40,755 nt of DNA from JAXHUE01 sp034189655 (GTDB lineage Bacteria > Chloroflexota > Dehalococcoidia > E44-bin15): contig JAXHUE010000016.1 of assembly GCA_034189655.1 (NCBI GenBank), forward strand, positions 1-40,755, in the 5' to 3' direction. Position 1 is the first letter of the stretch, and each line of letters opens with the position of its first letter. Both the position numbers and the translations under genes were made by a program. The notes beneath the pieces were generated by a model, which did not search any database, was not told the origin of the DNA, and was given only the letters and a program-made list of their open reading frames with translations. Positions 37,950 to 40,755 of this stretch are shown one piece after another.

Positions 37950-38049
37950 NNNNNNNNNNNNNNNNNNNNNNNNNNNNNNNNNNNNNNNNNNNNNNNNNNN
38001 NNNNNNNNNNNNNNNNNNNNNNNNNNNNNNNNNNNNNNNNNNNNNNNNN
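37950..38049. other. Assembly gap (100 N)
   Basis: Exactly 100 N, a scaffold gap of unknown length. It removes the 3' ends of two convergent genes, the NrpR-type gene and a CoA-transferase. Their adjacency depends on the scaffolding being correct. Confidence 0.98.
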
Positions 38050-39130
38050 TGTAGCAGTCCCTCTGATCCAGCACGGCGCCGGCGGGGACCCCCTCCGCCT
38101 GGAGCATGTGCATCAGGGCGTACTTATCGTGGCCCCTTGTCCACTCCCCGACCACTCGGTCGAACTCGTCCTGGTGTGCGCGCCGGCTCAAGGAGTCGGC
38201 GAAGCGCTCGTCGTGGACGAGGTCGGGACGGCCCATGACCCGGCACAGCGCCGCCCACTCATCGTCGGTGTTGATGGTGATGTTGAGCCACTTGTCGTCC
38301 CCGGCCGTTGTCTCGGCACTGGGGAGGGCGCCTTTACAGAGGTAGCACCCCTGTGTTGCCGTGAGGTGGCGGTTGCCTATCCTCTCGGCGATGCGGCCGT
38401 TCATGGTGTAGTCCATGATGACCTCGCCGAGCTGGGGCATGGATGCCTCGGCCCCCGCCATATCGACGTATATCCCCTCGCCGGTCTTGTTTCGATGGTG
38501 CAGGGCCATCATGGTGGCGAAGGCCACGGTGGCCCCCACGGCGGGGTCGTAGTGGAAGACGATGGTGTTGGTCTGCGGGTCGGCGTCGTGGTATCCCCGC
38601 AGGTAGGTGTGGCCGAAGAGGCCCTCCATGTGGGCGCCGAACCCGACGTAGTGCCTCTTGGGGCCGGTGGAGCCCATGCCCGGGATGGAGAACATGACGA
38701 GGTCCGGTTTCACCTTTTTCAGCTCGTCGTAGCCGATCCCCATCTTGTCCATGGTGCCGGCGGCGTTGGACTCAAGGAACACGTCGCTCTTGGCGATGAG
38801 CCGCTTGAATACGTCCACCCCCTCGGGTCGCCGCAGGTCTATGGTCATGCTGAGCTTGTTACGGGCGTGGGGGTTGAACAGGCAGCTCCGGTCCCACCCC
38901 CTCCCGGTGGCGTCCTTGCGGCAGTAGGCCATGAGGCCGCCGACCTCCTGCTCCACCATGAACTGTGGCGGGTGGGCCAGGGTGCCCCTGGTCGCTGGCT
39001 GCCAGTGGTGGCCCGACTCTACCACGATTACCTCGGCGCCCCAGTCGGCGAAGAGCTGGGCGGCGAAGGGGCCGGCCCAGATGGGGGTGATGCAGGTTAC
39101 CCGTATCCCTTCCAGTGGTAGCCTTGCCAT
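38050..39130 (-). CDS. CaiB/BaiF-family CoA-transferase with catalytic Asp, 3' end lost in the gap
   Basis: The 360 visible residues of a class III CoA-transferase end in the N run, with roughly 40-60 residues missing by family length. Blocks: GIRVTCITPIWAGP, GAEVIVVESG, NKLSMTIDLRRPEG, GMGSTGP and RNKTGEGIYVDMAGAE. The catalytic aspartate is D195 in FHYDPAVG at the expected distance from R-x-K-TG. ATG 39130 with AAGGAGGATATGAA upstream is clear, and the longer open frame is antisense noise in the neighbour. It follows the Asp-less partner by 14 bases. It resembles the second gene of the pair at 19731-22275 in position and in the NxLSMT/NKYSIS region. Confidence 0.88.
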
Positions 39131-39144
39131 TTCATATCCTCCTT

Positions 39145-40356
39145 CTAGATCGCCCCTCGTTCCGCGAGCCTCACCAGGTCGGCCTTGGAGCAGCCCAGTA
39201 TCTTGGTGTAGACCTCTTCGTTGTGCTCCCCCAGGAGGGGCGCCGGCCTCCGTATCTGCCAGCTCGGCGACCGCACCGGTGCCCCGGTGTAGGTGAGACG
39301 GCCGGCGGCCGGGTGGTCTATCTCCACGAAGTAACCCCTCTCCCTCCAGTGGGGGTCGTTCACCAGGTCCTCGGCGGTGTTGAGCGGTGCCGAGTACAGC
39401 TTTGCCCCCTGGGTGGCCGCCAGTACCTCCTCCTTGGTCTTGTCCAGTATCCAGGGCCACCAGTAGTTGTTGTAGAACTCCTCGCGCAGCTCTTCATTGT
39501 ACTGCCCCAGGGGGTTGCCGAACCTGGCCATCTCCTCGGGGTCGAGCCCCATGGCCTTCACCACCCGCCCCCAGAAGAGGACCCCGCCGACCAAGTCGAC
39601 ATACCCATCCTGGCAGGGGAAGATGCCGTAGGGGTACATCATGCGCCGCCTGGGGTCATTCCTCGGCGTGACCTCGCCCACGTACTGGTAGGCGAGGAGC
39701 TGCGGGGCCCTGCGGTCGATGGTCCCCAGCTGGGTCTCCATGATGGAGATGTCCACCTGCTGTCCCACCCCCTGGTACCGGGCGGCGTAGAATGCGATCA
39801 TGGTGGCCGCCGCCGCCATGGTGCCCGACTGGTACTGCACCACGTTCGAGCCCAGCTTCAGCGGCTCACGCTCGGGGAGGCCACAGGAGTACATATCGCC
39901 GCCCATGCCGTTGTGGATGAGCTCCGATGCCTTGAAGAGGCGGTAGGGGCCGGTCTGCCCGAAGTTTGATATCGAGGTCACCACCAGCCGCGGGTTCACC
40001 TGCTCAAGTACCTCGTAGCCCAGCCCCAGCCTCTCCATCACCCCCGGAGTGAAGCTCTCCACCAGGATATCTGCCTTTGCCACCAGTCTCTTGATGGACT
40101 CCTTGCCCCACTCGCTCTTCAAGTTCAGCGTGATGCCCTTCTTGTTGGTGTTCAAGTGGAGGAAGAGGCCGCTCTTCTCCGGGTGCGGGTCGTCGCCGAG
40201 GAAGGGGCCCATCCTGCGGGCGGGGTCGCCTTCGCCGGGCCTCTCCACCTTGATTACCTCTGCCCCGTAGTCGGCCATGAGCTTGGTACAGTAGGGGCCG
40301 GAGATGTGCCAGGTGAGGTCGAGCACGGTGACATCCGATAGCAACTGCTGCGCCAT
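39145..40356 (-). CDS. CaiB/BaiF-family CoA-transferase, subunit without the catalytic Asp
   Basis: A complete 403-residue class III CoA-transferase: VTVLDLTWHISGPYCTKLMAD, GAEVIKVERPGEGDPAR, NTNKKGITLNL, SFTPGVMERLGLGY, FGQTGPY, GVGQQVDISIMETQ and LGEHNEEVY near the end. The position of the catalytic Asp, counted from the R-x-x-G-x-GQQVD block, is Y175 (QYQSG). It is probably the non-catalytic partner of the downstream Asp-bearing gene, the same order as in the other pair. ATG 40356 has GAAAGGAGCGG upstream. A long leader and its own promoter precede it. Confidence 0.9.
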   Translation of the reverse strand: MAQQLLSDVTVLDLTWHISGPYCTKLMADYGAEVIKVERPGEGDPARRMGPFLGDDPHPEKSGLFLHLNTNKKGITLNLKSEWGKESIKRLVAKADILVESFTPGVMERLGLGYEVLEQVNPRLVVTSISNFGQTGPYRLFKASELIHNGMGGDMYSCGLPEREPLKLGSNVVQYQSGTMAAAATMIAFYAARYQGVGQQVDISIMETQLGTIDRRAPQLLAYQYVGEVTPRNDPRRRMMYPYGIFPCQDGYVDLVGGVLFWGRVVKAMGLDPEEMARFGNPLGQYNEELREEFYNNYWWPWILDKTKEEVLAATQGAKLYSAPLNTAEDLVNDPHWRERGYFVEIDHPAAGRLTYTGAPVRSPSWQIRRPAPLLGEHNEEVYTKILGCSKADLVRLAERGAI

Positions 40357-40617
40357 GTCCGCTCCTTTCGTGATCGATAGTCTTGCGGTCGTGCACGATA
40401 TGCATGAGCCCTCTCGCAGGCTACGCCTTGAGTGGATAGGGCATACATGAGTGCGGAAGTGCCGGCATAGCCCCGCCGGGGACAGGTGTCGGCTGAATAG
40501 TACGGGTAATCACAGGGGATGGACTGGATGCCCACCTGGAGAGGTCCCTCACCTGGAGGGAACGGTAGGCGCAACGAACGCCTGGGCGATGGCCGGGCTG
40601 TGGAGGTGGGGGCCATC
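40357..40617 (-). other. Long leader before the second CoA-transferase pair
   Basis: About 260 transcribed bases without a credible gene. On the minus strand TCCCTC pairs with GAGGGA across CAGGT (40546-40562 region), and TCCAGGTG is repeated within 16 bases. No known riboswitch was recognised, and no similarity to the leader of the first pair was seen. Confidence 0.4.
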
Positions 40618-40623
40618 AGCACA

Positions 40624-40652
40624 AACCTAGCACAAAGCACGGGTGCTGTCAA
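40624..40652 (-). promoter_or_regulatory. Promoter of the second CoA-transferase pair
   Basis: Perfect TTGACA (40647-40652), 17-base spacer and TAGGTT (40624-40629) on the minus strand, about 40 bases after the stop of the upstream gene fragment. The start is expected near 40617. Confidence 0.65.
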
Positions 40653-40689
40653 TCGAAGGTGCGAGCATCGGCTGCATATATCTGTCGCG

Positions 40690-40755
40690 CTAGGTCGACT
40701 CCAGCACCTCGGCGGCCACCAGGTCGGCGACCTCGTCATCGGAGAGGCCGAACAG
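40690..40755 (-). CDS. C-terminal end of another CaiB/BaiF-family CoA-transferase
   Basis: Only the last 21 residues are in the window. LFGLSDDEVADLVAAEVLE matches the usual C-terminal helix of these enzymes, and is similar to VLGFSDDDIADLLVEGVI at the end of the gene at 21004-22275. The rest lies beyond the window. It suggests that the CoA-transferase cluster continues to the right. Confidence 0.7.
   Translation of the reverse strand: MFGLSDDEVADLVAAEVLEST

Noticed and set aside
1..40755. CRISPR array, IS element, prophage or transposase
   Set aside because: No direct-repeat array, transposase motif or phage structural gene was seen on either strand.

Overview
The window is a GC-rich scaffold of about 41 kb with two 100-base runs of N at 12689-12788 and 37950-38049. 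It looks like an uncultured anaerobic bacterium, most probably Chloroflexota of the class Dehalococcoidia. This rests on gene content only: several CaiB/BaiF CoA-transferases, a tungsten aldehyde:ferredoxin oxidoreductase, a Tat-exported formate-dehydrogenase-like molybdoenzyme, a split archaeal-type glutamate synthase and an NrpR-type regulator. No rRNA is present, so the taxonomy is an inference.

Layout. (1) 1-7037, minus strand: a histidine operon hisZ-hisG-(zinc phospholipase C-like)-hisD-hisC-hisB-(phosphoesterase), read from a good promoter at 7066-7094. Its hisG encodes two HisG domains in one chain, each lacking a different signature motif. (2) 7178-9293, plus: nfeD and a slipin gene, overlapping, behind a near-consensus promoter. 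(3) 9388-11322: aldehyde:ferredoxin oxidoreductase, convergent with birA; rnpB (RNase P RNA) follows on the minus strand, then a gap, an RNase H gene and a coiled-coil zinc-ribbon protein. (4) 14137-17867: a structured intergenic region, a lone Fdh-like molybdoenzyme and a divergent CsoR-family repressor whose likely operator lies inside the fdh promoter. (5) 17981-22275: an alpha/beta hydrolase, a tRNA with anticodon CAT, and a pair of CoA-transferase genes. (6) 22527-25945, minus: a redox operon headed by a Fur-family regulator with a Fur box at its own promoter, followed by two small unknown proteins, two thioredoxins, a 49-residue helical protein, a ferredoxin and a thioredoxin-reductase homologue without its CxxC. 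(7) 26001-26076: tRNA-Gly. (8) 26217-37949, plus: a nitrogen-assimilation cluster of about 11.7 kb. (9) 38050-40755, minus: a second CoA-transferase pair and the tail of another such gene.

The nitrogen cluster is the most coherent system. A four-cluster ferredoxin and a flavoprotein probably feed electrons to a glutamate synthase split into amidotransferase, FMN and GXGXG proteins. Asparagine synthetase, an ammonium channel, PII and glutamine synthetase follow. Two regulators sit in the cluster: an orphan OmpR-type response regulator with a degenerate receiver (GlnR-like) and an NrpR homologue. Each has a matching candidate site: four 11-bp-spaced half-sites before amtB for the first, and a GGTA-N6-TACC palindrome at the cluster promoter for the second. 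These assignments are predictions from sequence.

Both complete CoA-transferase pairs have the same order: a first gene lacking the family's catalytic aspartate and a second gene keeping it. This suggests heteromeric enzymes.
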